Under the pieces are notes generated by a model, which saw nothing but the letters and a program-made list of their open reading frames with translations, searched no databases and had not been told where the DNA came from. Below, piece by piece: positions 18,614 to 26,984 of a stretch of DNA of 62,264 bases (positions are counted from its first letter, which is position 1; every line of letters starts with the position of its first letter). This stretch comes from Arthrobacter sp. SDTb3-6 (GTDB lineage: Bacteria > Actinomycetota > Actinomycetes > Actinomycetales > Micrococcaceae), in assembly GCF_013376095.1 (NCBI RefSeq), contig NZ_JAAMFN010000025.1, positions 1-62,264 of the forward strand, in the 5' to 3' direction. The position numbers and the translations under genes are program-made.

Positions 18614-19659
18614 AGTTCGGCCCGCCGTCCTCGCCGCACCACGGCGATGAACACGGGCGCACCGATCAAGGCGGCCAGGACACCGGCTGGCACCTCCCCG
18701 GGCAGCAGGACCACGCGTCCGGCGATGTCCGCCGCGAGCAGCACCGTCGGGGCGGCTGCGGCGGAGAGCGGCAGCAACCACCGATAGTCGGATCCCACGA
18801 GTGCCCGGAGCAGGTGCGGCACCACCAGGCCGATGAAGGCGATGGGCCCGGCCAGCGCCGTGGCGGAGCCGCACAACAGCACAATCCCCACGGCGGAAAC
18901 AGCCCGCCCCATCCCGGGCCGCCGGCCCAGGCCCCGCGCCGTGTCATCCCCCAGCGCAAGGGTGTTCAGCAACCTGCCCGTGGAAAGCAGGATCACGGCG
19001 CCCGCCGCCACGAAGGGCAGCACGGCGCCAATGGATCCCCAGGACTTGCCGGCGAGCGCGCCCACCTGCCAGGTACGGAACAGTTCCAGGGAGTCCTGGC
19101 TCGAGACGACCATGGCGCTCATGAGCGAGCCCATCCCGGCGGCCACAGCGGCCCCGGCGAGCGCCAGCTTCACCGGCGTCGCCCCGCTGCGGCCCAGGCT
19201 GGCCACGCCGTAGACCACCGCGGCAGCCACGGCGCTGCCGGCAAAGGCGAACCACAGGTAGGAGGAGACCCCCGCGACGCCCAGGAAAAAGATGCCGGCC
19301 ACCACGGCCAGCGACGCGCCGGCGTTGACGCCCAATATCCCCGGGTCCGCCAGCGGGTTGCGGGCCACGCCCTGCATGGACGTCCCCGCCAGCCCCAGGG
19401 AGGCCCCCACCACCAGGCCGGCCACTGTGCGGACCAGGCGCGCGGCCACGACGGCGTGGTCCCCGTCGGCCGCATCAAAGCGGACCAGGGCGTCCAGGAC
19501 GGCGGGGAGGGCAACGCTCCGGGCCCCGACGGCCAGCGACAAGAGGACCAACAGCGCCAGTGCGGCCACGACGGTGGCCAGCCACAGCATCCTCGGCCTG
19601 GCGGCCACTGAAGCGCAGGCTGCGGCAGAAACCCGGGCTTCAAGGGCGGCTGCGCCCAT
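18610..19659 (-). CDS. ferric-siderophore ABC permease (FecC/FepD type)
   Basis: A 349-residue FecCD-family permease, partner of the next permease. It has the family landmarks MQGVARNPLADPGILGVNAG and GPIAFIGLVVPHLLRALVG. The gene begins 11 bases after the binding-protein stop and has only a weak ribosome-binding site, so it probably depends on readthrough of ribosomes from upstream. Confidence 0.92.
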   Translation of the reverse strand: MGAAALEARVSAAACASVAARPRMLWLATVVAALALLVLLSLAVGARSVALPAVLDALVRFDAADGDHAVVAARLVRTVAGLVVGASLGLAGTSMQGVARNPLADPGILGVNAGASLAVVAGIFFLGVAGVSSYLWFAFAGSAVAAAVVYGVASLGRSGATPVKLALAGAAVAAGMGSLMSAMVVSSQDSLELFRTWQVGALAGKSWGSIGAVLPFVAAGAVILLSTGRLLNTLALGDDTARGLGRRPGMGRAVSAVGIVLLCGSATALAGPIAFIGLVVPHLLRALVGSDYRWLLPLSAAAAPTVLLAADIAGRVVLLPGEVPAGVLAALIGAPVFIAVVRRGRRAEL

Positions 19660-19670
19660 CGCGTTCAGCC

Positions 19671-20723
19671 CTAAGCCTTGGCGGCCGCGGCGCCAAGCCG
19701 GGGCAGGAAGGCATCCAGCGCCCAGGGCAGGCTCAGCGGGGAGGAGGCGGAAATTGCCAAGGTCAGCGTGTTGTCCGAATCCGCCACAAAGGTGCCGTTC
19801 TTGATGGCCGGGATCTGGCCGAGCAGCGGGTCCGCCACGATGGCGTCCTTCGTCGTGGCGTCGGGAACCCAGCTGACGAACACCTGCGAGTCCAGCTCAT
19901 TGGCCTTCTCGGCGGACCAAGGCATGAAAAAGTCCTTTGTGCCCTTTTCCGCGGCAACCACCACGGGGGCCAGCTCCATCCCGATGCTGGTGAGGAACTT
20001 GGGCCGGTTGTCACCGGAGAGGTAGACGTTCACGCCGTCGCCCTTGGCCGGCTCCAGATTGCCGTAGATGAAGGTCTTGCCCGTGATGGCCGGGTACTTG
20101 GCGGCCTGGTCCGCAATGGTCTTCCCCGTGGCGGCGACGAGCTCCTTCGCGGCCTGCGACCTGCCGAGGGCGGCACCGATCAACGTGGTGGCGTCCTGCC
20201 AGGAGGTGCCGTAGGGTGCTTCCGGGTAGGCGACGACCGGGGCGATCTTGCTGAGCTTGTCGTAGTCCTCCTGTGTCAGCCCCGAATAGGCGGCGAGGAT
20301 GACGTCCGGGTTGGTCTTGGCCACCTCGGTGAAGTTGACGCCGTCGGCTTCGGAGTACTGCACCGGGGCCTTGTCGGTGCCAAGGGCGGCGCCGGCCTTC
20401 GCCAGGGCGGCATCCTTCCACGGGGTGGAGCCCTGGTCGTTGCCGCCCCAGTCATTCCTGGGCATGCCTACCGGGATGACACCCAGGGCGATGGCGATGT
20501 CGTCGTTGACCCAGGACACTGTGGCGACCCGCTGCGGGGCGGCCTTGATGACGGCGCTGCCGAACTTGTGCCGGACCGTGACGGGAAAGGTGTCCGCGGC
20601 GGTGTTCTCCGCAGCGTTTCCCACGGTGCCGGTAGCTCCGGTGGAGCACCCTGCCAGTGTGGCGGCGGCAGCCGCAGCTGCCAGCAGTCCGAACGAGAAT
20701 CCATGTCGACGCGAAAATTCCAC
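19671..20723 (-). CDS. ferric-siderophore-binding lipoprotein
   Basis: A 350-residue periplasmic-binding-type protein (FecB/FepB family) anchored outside the cell: signal peptide with twin arginine MEFSRRHGFSFG and lipobox TLAGC near residue 26. The two lobes carry ALGVIPVGMP and the typical PDVILAAYSGL segment. GTG at 20723 has GAGGA 7 bases upstream. It is the first gene of the iron-uptake operon, directly behind an iron box. Confidence 0.92.
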   Translation of the reverse strand: MEFSRRHGFSFGLLAAAAAAATLAGCSTGATGTVGNAAENTAADTFPVTVRHKFGSAVIKAAPQRVATVSWVNDDIAIALGVIPVGMPRNDWGGNDQGSTPWKDAALAKAGAALGTDKAPVQYSEADGVNFTEVAKTNPDVILAAYSGLTQEDYDKLSKIAPVVAYPEAPYGTSWQDATTLIGAALGRSQAAKELVAATGKTIADQAAKYPAITGKTFIYGNLEPAKGDGVNVYLSGDNRPKFLTSIGMELAPVVVAAEKGTKDFFMPWSAEKANELDSQVFVSWVPDATTKDAIVADPLLGQIPAIKNGTFVADSDNTLTLAISASSPLSLPWALDAFLPRLGAAAAKA

Positions 20724-20762
20724 AATTGTTCCTCACCGTAGGCAGGTAGATGACGGCTGTAG

Positions 20763-20781
20763 TTAAGTAAGCCTTACCTAC
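20763..20781 (-). promoter_or_regulatory. DtxR/IdeR-type iron box
   Basis: The minus strand reads GTAGGTAAGGCTTACTTAA, 14 of 19 matches to the consensus TTAGGTTAGGCTAACCTAA and nearly palindromic. It sits 40 bases before the binding-protein start, so iron-loaded DtxR/IdeR should repress the whole siderophore operon. Confidence 0.8.
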
Positions 20782-20875
20782 CCTAGCGGAGATTTTAGGC
20801 ATTAGGGAACACTAGTGTGACGTATTGGATTTTCGTGATGCGCCACTGTGGGATACGAGCACGGCGCGCGGATGC

Positions 20876-21367
20876 CTAGGGCGCCGGCGTGCGCAGGATC
20901 CAGTGGTTGGCATCGAGCCCGCGCATAAGCTTGCGGCCAATGCGGGCCAGGTCGGCCACATCCTGTTCGTCAAGGTGGTCAAAGACCAATTCGCGGACGG
21001 ATGCCACATGGATCGGCGCCAGTTCCGTGATCAGCGCCAGGCCCTCCGCGGTGACGGTGGTCGCGGTGACACGGGCATCATCGGCATGCGTGGCCCGTTC
21101 CACCAGCCCGCGCGCCTGCAGTTTCTTCACTACGTGTGACAGCCGGGACAGCGAGGCACTCGTCCGCGCCGCCAGCTCGCTCATGGGCAGCGTGCGGCTG
21201 GCAGCCTCCGAGAGCATGGCCAGGACATTGTAGTCAAAAAGCGAAAGCCTGGCCGCCTGCTGGAGCGGACCCTCGAGCGCGCCGGGCAGCAACGTGGTGG
21301 TGGACAGCAGCGCCAGCCACGCCGCGCGCTCATCCACGCTCAGCCAGCGTGGCCCCTGTTCAATCAT
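20876..21367 (-). CDS. MarR-family transcriptional regulator
   Basis: A 163-residue winged-helix regulator (SELAARTSASLSRLSHVVKK, wing ATHADDARVTATTVT). The start at 21367 is favoured by GGAAAG 9 bases upstream; in-frame ATGs at 21376 and 21403 would give 166 or 175 residues. It is divergent from an F420/NADPH-type oxidoreductase, with an inverted repeat across the shared promoter, so it probably controls that gene, perhaps in response to oxidants or quinones (inference). Confidence 0.88.
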   Translation of the reverse strand: MIEQGPRWLSVDERAAWLALLSTTTLLPGALEGPLQQAARLSLFDYNVLAMLSEAASRTLPMSELAARTSASLSRLSHVVKKLQARGLVERATHADDARVTATTVTAEGLALITELAPIHVASVRELVFDHLDEQDVADLARIGRKLMRGLDANHWILRTPAP

Positions 21368-21419
21368 GGACACCATCTTTCCATGTGCGGGCGGGTGGGA
21401 CACGTTCCAAAGTTTTTAC

Positions 21420-21454
21420 TTGACAGTTCAACTAAACCGGCCTATATTTAGTTG
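21420..21454 (+). promoter_or_regulatory. promoter of the oxidoreductase gene with MarR-type inverted repeat
   Basis: Consensus -35 TTGACA (21420-21425), a 17-base spacer and -10 TATATT (21443-21448). A perfect 8-bp inverted repeat, CAACTAAA (21429-21436) and TTTAGTTG (21447-21454), flanks the centre of the spacer and overlaps the -10. Confidence 0.75.
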
Positions 21455-21503
21455 TAGCTTCAAGTAATGACTTCCAGCAAACCCCTTGGAAAGTAGGAAC
21501 ACC

Positions 21504-22139
21504 ATGAGCACCATCACCATCATCGGCACCGGAAACATGGCCCGCGGCATTGCCACACGCGCACTCGCCGCCGGCCGCAGCGTCGAGGTACTGGGCCGCG
21601 ACGCGGAAAAGGCCGGCAGCTTCGCCGCCGAACTGGCCAGCAACGTCACCTCCGGCACCGTGGGCACGGCCCCCGCCGGCGACATCGTGGTGCTGGCACT
21701 GCCGTTTGACGACGCCAAGAAAATTGTGTCCAACTACGGGGACGCCCTGGAAGGCAAGACCGTCATTGACATCACCAACCCGGTGAACTTCGAGACCTTC
21801 GACTCGCTCGTCGTCGCCCCGGGCACCTCGGCCGCCGAGGAAATCGCCGCCCTCACCCCCGCCAGCGTCGTCAAGGCCTTCAACACCACCTTCGCCGGCA
21901 CGCTCGTGGCCGGCGAAGCCGGCGGCCAGACCCTGGACGTCTTTATCGCCGGGGACAACGCCGACGCGACGGCAGCCGTCTCCTCCCTCGTCTCCGGCGG
22001 CGGCATGCGGCCCATCGTGGTTGGTGCCCTCAAGCGCTCCCGCGAGCTTGAAGGCTTCCAGTTCCTGGTCATGACCCTCCAGGCCAACCCCGCGTTCGAG
22101 ACGTTCAACTGGAACACCGGGCTGAAGATCGTAGGCTGA
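21504..22139 (+). CDS. F420/NADPH-dependent reductase-like NAD(P)-binding protein
   Basis: A 211-residue single-domain Rossmann protein of the NADP oxidoreductase (Fno/YafB) family. It has the nucleotide motif ITIIGTGNMARGIA at the N-terminus, DIVVLALPFDDAKKIV and VIDITNPVNF, and ends FNWNTGLKIVG. Proteins of this group reduce F420 or act as NADPH-linked reductases; the substrate is not known here. The start at 21504 has AGGAA 4 bases upstream. It is controlled by a strong consensus promoter and probably by the divergent MarR protein. Confidence 0.85.
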   Translation: MSTITIIGTGNMARGIATRALAAGRSVEVLGRDAEKAGSFAAELASNVTSGTVGTAPAGDIVVLALPFDDAKKIVSNYGDALEGKTVIDITNPVNFETFDSLVVAPGTSAAEEIAALTPASVVKAFNTTFAGTLVAGEAGGQTLDVFIAGDNADATAAVSSLVSGGGMRPIVVGALKRSRELEGFQFLVMTLQANPAFETFNWNTGLKIVG

Positions 22140-22184
22140 CCCAACCCAGCCCTTCGGGGCCCCGGCGCTGAGAGAACCGGCGCC

Positions 22185-22239
22185 GAGAGTACAGCTGTGG
22201 CGGCCTCCCTCGCAAGGAGGCCGCCACAGCTGTACTCTC
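22185..22239. terminator. 24-bp perfect inverted repeat between convergent genes
   Basis: The arms 22185-22208 and 22216-22239 are exactly complementary over 24 bases with a 7-base loop (CTCGCAA). It lies between two convergent genes and probably ends both transcripts, although no T tract follows. It is longer than needed for a terminator. Confidence 0.7.
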
Positions 22240-22267
22240 GTGACTCCCGGGCGGGCCGGGCGGCCGT

Positions 22268-23281
22268 TTAGGCGTCGACGGGACGCGTGGGGGCCGTTCC
22301 GTTGCCGAACGGGCGCCCTCCGAGCACCTCGCGGCCGTGCGGGGTCGTCCAGCCGGACGTGTCCGGGCCCTTCGGTACGATCTGCGTCGGGTTCAGGTCC
22401 TCGTGGACGATGTAGTAGTGCTGTTTGATCTGCTCAAAGTTGACGGTGTCGCCAAAGCCGGGCGTCTGGAACAGGTCCCGGGCGTAGGCCCACAGCGCCG
22501 GCATTTCAGTGAGCTTGCTCCGGTTGCACTTGAAGTGCCCGTGGTAGACGGCGTCGAAGCGCACCAGTGTGGTGAACAGCCGCACATCCGCCTCGGTGAT
22601 GGTGTCCCCCACCAGGTAGCGCTGCGTCGCAAGCCTCTCCTCCAGCCAGTCCAGCGCCGTGAACAGGCGGTCGTAGGCGGCGTCGTATGCTTCCTGGCTC
22701 CCGGCAAAACCGCAGCGGTACACCCCGTTGTTGACCTCCGTGAAGACCCGCTTGTTGACGGTGTCGATCTCCTCACGGAGCGCTTCCGGGTACAGCTCCG
22801 GCGCGCCGTCACGGTGGAAGTCACGCCACTCGGTGGAAAAATCCAGCGTGATCTGCGGGAAGTTGTTCGTCACCACGGCCCCGCTCGGCACGTCCACAAT
22901 GGCAGGGACGGTAATGCCGCGCGGGTAGTTGGGGGTGCGTTTGAAGTAGGCCTCCTGCAGGCGCGGAATGCCCAGCACCGGGTCCAGCCCGTCCGGGTCC
23001 AGGTCGAAGGTCCAGCTGCGGACGTCGTGCGTGGGGCCGCACACGCCGATCGAAATGGCATCCTCGAGCCCCAGCAGCCGGCGCACGATCGTGGAGCGGT
23101 GCGCCCAGGGGCAGGCCCGTGAGACGACGAGCCGGTACCGGCCCGCTTCCACGGGATACCCGTCAGCGCCGTCCCGGGTGATCCGGGTTTCAATGTAGTT
23201 TGTGTCGCGGGTGTATTCGCTGCCCGTGACGTAAATGCCCTTGGTGCTAAATTCCGTCCCGCCGGTGTTCTTCGTGTCCAT
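22268..23281 (-). CDS. glutathionyl-hydroquinone reductase-like protein (GST superfamily, Xi class)
   Basis: A 337-residue protein of the YqjG/PcpF type: N-terminal thioredoxin-like domain with the catalytic motif CPWAHR (C57), then a helical GST C-domain containing LVGDTITEADVRLFTTLVRFD. In the family the cysteine removes glutathione from conjugated hydroquinones. Actinobacteria make mycothiol instead of glutathione, so the cofactor is probably mycothiol or another thiol (inference). TAGGCT lies 6 bases before the ATG, which suggests a leaderless transcript. Confidence 0.9.
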   Translation of the reverse strand: MDTKNTGGTEFSTKGIYVTGSEYTRDTNYIETRITRDGADGYPVEAGRYRLVVSRACPWAHRSTIVRRLLGLEDAISIGVCGPTHDVRSWTFDLDPDGLDPVLGIPRLQEAYFKRTPNYPRGITVPAIVDVPSGAVVTNNFPQITLDFSTEWRDFHRDGAPELYPEALREEIDTVNKRVFTEVNNGVYRCGFAGSQEAYDAAYDRLFTALDWLEERLATQRYLVGDTITEADVRLFTTLVRFDAVYHGHFKCNRSKLTEMPALWAYARDLFQTPGFGDTVNFEQIKQHYYIVHEDLNPTQIVPKGPDTSGWTTPHGREVLGGRPFGNGTAPTRPVDA

Positions 23282-23444
23282 GCCCCCAGCCTATGCCGCC
23301 TGCGATGTCCGCAGTTAGCGAAACCGACCCGCCGGAATCCGCAGCTTTTGCCCCGGCCGGCCCAAACCTTGCTTTACTCGGCAAAATCAGCCTGCCTATG
23401 ATCAAAGGCAGCAGGTGATTGTCACCAACAGTGAGGACCCGCAA

Positions 23445-24620
23445 ATGGTCGTGCCGGATGTTTCAGCAACCGCCGACACCAGTACCGCCGCAGGCCAGCC
23501 CCTGGGCAGGCCCGGTTCCGCCACGATTGAATTCCACAACGTGGCCAAAAGCTACCAGGCCGGCCAGCCCGCCGTCGAAAACCTGGACCTGGGCATCGAC
23601 GCCGGCAAGATCACGGTCTTCGTGGGCCCGTCGGGCTGCGGGAAAACCACGTCGCTGCGGATGATCAACCGCATGGTGGAGCCCACCTCCGGCACCATCA
23701 CCGTGGGTGGGCGTGACGTCAGCACCATTCCCGCCCCGGCCCTGCGCCGCTCCATGGGCTACGTCATGCAGTCCGCCGGGCTGCTGCCGCACCGCACCGT
23801 CATGGACAACGTCACCACCGTGCTGCGCCTGAACCGGGTCCCGCGCGCCACGGCGCGCGCCCGCGCCGCCGAGCTGCTGGACACGGTGGGCCTCTCCGCC
23901 GCCATGGGCCGGCGCTACCCCAACCAGCTTTCCGGCGGTCAGCAGCAGCGGGTCGGGGTGGCCCGGGCCCTGGCGGCGGATCCGCCCGTGCTGCTCATGG
24001 ATGAGCCGTTTTCCGCCGTGGACCCGGTGGTCCGCGCCGAACTGCAGCAGGAACTGCTCCGGCTCCAGCGTGACCTCGCCAAGACCATCGTCTTCGTCAC
24101 CCACGACATCGACGAGGCCACGCTCCTGGGCGACAAGGTGGCCGTGTTTGCCACGGGCGGGCGCGTGGCGCAATATGCTGCGCCGGAGGAGATCCTGCGC
24201 GCCCCCGTCGACGACTTCGTAGCCGCGTTTGTGGGCCGGGACCGCGGCTTCCGCCACCTGTCCTTCCATGCCGGCACGTCCGTCCCGCTCCACCCGGCCC
24301 CGTCCGTTGCCACGGACGCCGTGGCCCTGGAGGCCGCGGCTACCGATGCCCCGGCCTGGCGCCTGGCGGTCGACGCCGGCAACCGCCCCCTGGGCTGGCT
24401 GGCGCCCGGCCCCGGCGGCTCCCTGCTGCCCGGCGGCTCCCTGTTCCGCGCCGGGGACTCCCTGCGCAATGCGCTCGACGCCGCACTGTCCTCGCCGTCC
24501 GGGCTGGGCGTTGCCGTGGACGACGCCGGATCGGTCACCGGCGTCGTCAGGGCACCCGAGGTGCTGGCCGCCATCGACGCCGCCCGGGTGGCCCGCCAGC
24601 GCGGCGAAGGCCGCCCCTGA
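23445..24620 (+). CDS. osmoprotectant (glycine betaine/choline-type) ABC transporter ATP-binding protein
   Basis: A 391-residue OpuCA/ProV-like ATPase: Walker A GPSGCGKTT, Q-loop YVMQSAG, signature LSGGQQQR, Walker B VLLMDEPFSAVD and H-loop VTHDIDEA. The C-terminal 130 residues hold a degenerate CBS-like region (residues about 285-385), the kind of module used to sense ionic strength. ATG at 23445 has GAGGA 6 bases upstream; an earlier in-frame GTG at 23415 is possible. It is the first gene of a four-gene operon whose reading frames overlap by 1-4 bases. Confidence 0.9.
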   Translation: MVVPDVSATADTSTAAGQPLGRPGSATIEFHNVAKSYQAGQPAVENLDLGIDAGKITVFVGPSGCGKTTSLRMINRMVEPTSGTITVGGRDVSTIPAPALRRSMGYVMQSAGLLPHRTVMDNVTTVLRLNRVPRATARARAAELLDTVGLSAAMGRRYPNQLSGGQQQRVGVARALAADPPVLLMDEPFSAVDPVVRAELQQELLRLQRDLAKTIVFVTHDIDEATLLGDKVAVFATGGRVAQYAAPEEILRAPVDDFVAAFVGRDRGFRHLSFHAGTSVPLHPAPSVATDAVALEAAATDAPAWRLAVDAGNRPLGWLAPGPGGSLLPGGSLFRAGDSLRNALDAALSSPSGLGVAVDDAGSVTGVVRAPEVLAAIDAARVARQRGEGRP

Positions 24621-25276
24621 TGGACTGGTTCCTGGCCAACCTGCCCCAGGTCCTCTCGCTCACCGGCTCCCACCTGGTGCAGGCGGTGGTCCCGCTGGCC
24701 CTCAGCGCCGTGATCGCCATTCCGCTGGCGCAGCTGGCCCGTCTGAACACGGGGCTGGGTGCGTTCATCCTCTCGGCGGGGTCGCTGCTGTACACCATCC
24801 CGTCACTGGCGTTGTTTGTGATCCTGCCCGGGCTCCTGGGCACCAAGATCCTCGACTTTGCGAACATCATTGTGGCCCTGACCATCTACGCCGTGGCCCT
24901 GCTGGTCCGCTCCACCCTGGACGCGCTCAATTCCGTCGACGACGGCATCCGCCAGGCTGCCACCGCCATGGGCTACAAGCCGCTCCAGCGGTTCCTGGCG
25001 GTGGACCTGCCGCTGTCCGTGCCGGTCCTTTTTGCCGGGCTGCGCGTCATCTCCGTCAGCAACATTTCCCTTGTCACGGTGGGCGCCCTGCTCGGCATCC
25101 CCAGCCTGGGCTTCTTCTTCACCGACGGGCTGCAGCGCAACTTCCCCACCGAGATCCTCGTGGGCATCATCGGGACCCTGGTGCTGGCCGTGTTGGTCGA
25201 TGCGGTGCTGGTGCTGCTCCAACGGCTGCTGACCCCGTGGCTGCGCACGCCCAGGCCGGCGGGGGTGCCCGCATGA
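24620..25276 (+). CDS. osmoprotectant ABC transporter permease 1
   Basis: A 218-residue OpuCB/ProW-type permease with about six TM helices and the EAA loop DDGIRQAATAMGYKPLQRFL near residue 110. The ATG shares its A with the TGA of the ATPase gene, and the stop overlaps the next ATG in ATGA. Confidence 0.9.
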   Translation: MDWFLANLPQVLSLTGSHLVQAVVPLALSAVIAIPLAQLARLNTGLGAFILSAGSLLYTIPSLALFVILPGLLGTKILDFANIIVALTIYAVALLVRSTLDALNSVDDGIRQAATAMGYKPLQRFLAVDLPLSVPVLFAGLRVISVSNISLVTVGALLGIPSLGFFFTDGLQRNFPTEILVGIIGTLVLAVLVDAVLVLLQRLLTPWLRTPRPAGVPA

Positions 25277-26025
25277 GCCTGCCCGCCACCAAGTACACGC
25301 CCGGCGGCCCCTTCAGCCAGGGCTGGCAGTGGCTCACCGACCCCGCCAACTGGCAGGGGCCCCTGGGCATCCCGCAGCGCATCGTCGAGCACCTGGGCTA
25401 TTCCGGCCTGGTGCTGCTGATCTCCCTCGCCATCGCGGTCCCCATCGGGCTCTACGTGGGGCACACGGGCCGGGGACGCGTCGTCGTGGTATCCCTCTCG
25501 GGCGTGCTGCGCGCCCTGCCCACCCTGGGCATCATGACCCTGTTCGCCCTCCTGGCCACGTCCACGCTTTCGCTCATGCCGGCCGTGTGGGCGCTGGTGC
25601 TGCTGGCCGTCCCGCCCATCCTGACCGGCACCTACGCCGGGATCTCCGCCGTCGAACCGGGCATTGTGGACTCCGCCCGCAGCATGGGCATGACCGAATG
25701 GCAGGTGCTGTTCCGGGTCGAGGTGCCCAACGGGCTGGCCGTCATGCTGGGCGGCTTCCGCTCCGCCGTGCTGCAGGTGGTGGCCACGGTCGCCGTGGTG
25801 GCGTTCATCAGCCTCGGCGGGTTGGGCCGGTTTATCATTGACGGGCTGGCCGTGCAGGACTACGGTCAGGTGCTGGGCGGGGCTGTGGTGATTGCGGTGC
25901 TGGCGATCGCCATCGACGGCCTGCTGGTCCTGCTGCAGCGCCTGGCCGTTTCACCAGGTTTGCAAGAGGCCAGGCACGGTCCGGCCGATGTCCCCACAGC
26001 CACCACAACAGGAGGAACACCATGA
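25273..26025 (+). CDS. osmoprotectant ABC transporter permease 2
   Basis: A 250-residue permease (OpuCD type) with EAA loop EPGIVDSARSMGMTEWQVL near residue 134. ATG at 25273 is chosen because it overlaps the previous stop by 4 bases; the upstream in-frame sequence is a shadow of the ATPase gene. Two non-identical permeases form the membrane channel. Confidence 0.9.
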   Translation: MSLPATKYTPGGPFSQGWQWLTDPANWQGPLGIPQRIVEHLGYSGLVLLISLAIAVPIGLYVGHTGRGRVVVVSLSGVLRALPTLGIMTLFALLATSTLSLMPAVWALVLLAVPPILTGTYAGISAVEPGIVDSARSMGMTEWQVLFRVEVPNGLAVMLGGFRSAVLQVVATVAVVAFISLGGLGRFIIDGLAVQDYGQVLGGAVVIAVLAIAIDGLLVLLQRLAVSPGLQEARHGPADVPTATTTGGTP

Positions 26026-26975
26026 CGCACCTTTCCCGACCCACCCGCAGGACCGTACTGGGCGCAGCCGCGGGCCTCTCCGTCCTGCTGGCGGCCACGG
26101 CCTGCAGCGGCAGCCCGCTGGCCACGAATTCCTCCACCGCGAGCGCCGGCGGCACCGCCGGCACGGGCTCACTGGTGGTGGGCTCCGCGAACTTCCCGGA
26201 AAGCGCCACGATCGCCGAAATTTACGCCGGCGCCCTCAACGCCGCGGGGATCAAGACCACCACCAAGTTGAACATTGGCTCCCGCGAGGTCTACGTCAAG
26301 GCCGTGGAGGACGGTTCCATCGATGTGGTCCCCGACTACACCGGCAACCTGCTCGGCTTCCTTGACCCCAAGACCACGGCCACCACGCCCGAGCAGGTGG
26401 TGGCCGCACTGCCCAAGGCGATGCCGGCCGGGCTGTCCGTGCTCAGCGCCGCGAAGGCCGAGGACAAGGACGCCATGGTGGTCACGGCGGCAACCGCGGC
26501 CAAGTACAAGCTGAAGTCCATTGAGGACCTCGCCAAGGTGTGCAACCAGCTCACCCTCGGTGCGCCGCCGGAGTTCCAGACGCGCCCCTACGGGCTGGCC
26601 GGCCTGAAGGCGAAGTACAACTGCGTGCCGGCCAAGTTCACCCCGATCAGCGACGGCGGCGGCCCGCTCACCGTCAAGGCGCTGCTGAACAACGACATCC
26701 AGGTGGCGGACATCTTCACCACCTCACCGGCCATCCCCGAAAACAAGCTCGTGGTGCTGACCGACCCCAAGAACAACTGGCTCGCCCAGCAGGTGGTCCC
26801 GCTGGTCAAGACGGACAAGATTTCCGACGCGGCCAACATGGCCCTGGGCATGGTCTCCGGCCTGCTCACCACCGAGGACCTCATCGCGCTTAACACCGAG
26901 GTGAGCGGTCCGAAGAAGATGGACCCCAAGGATGCCGCAGCCGCCTGGCTGAAGGAAAAGGGACTTACCAAATAA
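26022..26975 (+). CDS. osmoprotectant ABC transporter substrate-binding lipoprotein
   Basis: A 317-residue OpuAC/QAT-family binding protein. The signal peptide (THLSRPTRRTVLGAAAG) ends in a lipobox-like ATAC near residue 28. The mature part begins LVVGSANFPESATIAEIYAG, typical of OpuCC/ProX-like proteins, and DVVPDYTGNLLGFL is the usual ligand-loop segment. It overlaps the second permease by 4 bases and binds quaternary amines such as betaine or choline (family knowledge; ligand not proven). Confidence 0.9.
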   Translation: MTHLSRPTRRTVLGAAAGLSVLLAATACSGSPLATNSSTASAGGTAGTGSLVVGSANFPESATIAEIYAGALNAAGIKTTTKLNIGSREVYVKAVEDGSIDVVPDYTGNLLGFLDPKTTATTPEQVVAALPKAMPAGLSVLSAAKAEDKDAMVVTAATAAKYKLKSIEDLAKVCNQLTLGAPPEFQTRPYGLAGLKAKYNCVPAKFTPISDGGGPLTVKALLNNDIQVADIFTTSPAIPENKLVVLTDPKNNWLAQQVVPLVKTDKISDAANMALGMVSGLLTTEDLIALNTEVSGPKKMDPKDAAAAWLKEKGLTK

Positions 26976-26984
26976 GGAGTTGCC

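Noticed and set aside
22185-22239. The long hairpin as a phage attachment site
   Set aside because: There is no tRNA, integrase or direct-repeat pair nearby; a terminator between convergent genes explains it more simply.
24229-25272. An extended start of osmoprotectant permease 2
   Set aside because: The extension is a shadow of the ATPase and permease 1 genes; ATGA overlap at 25273 fits the operon pattern.
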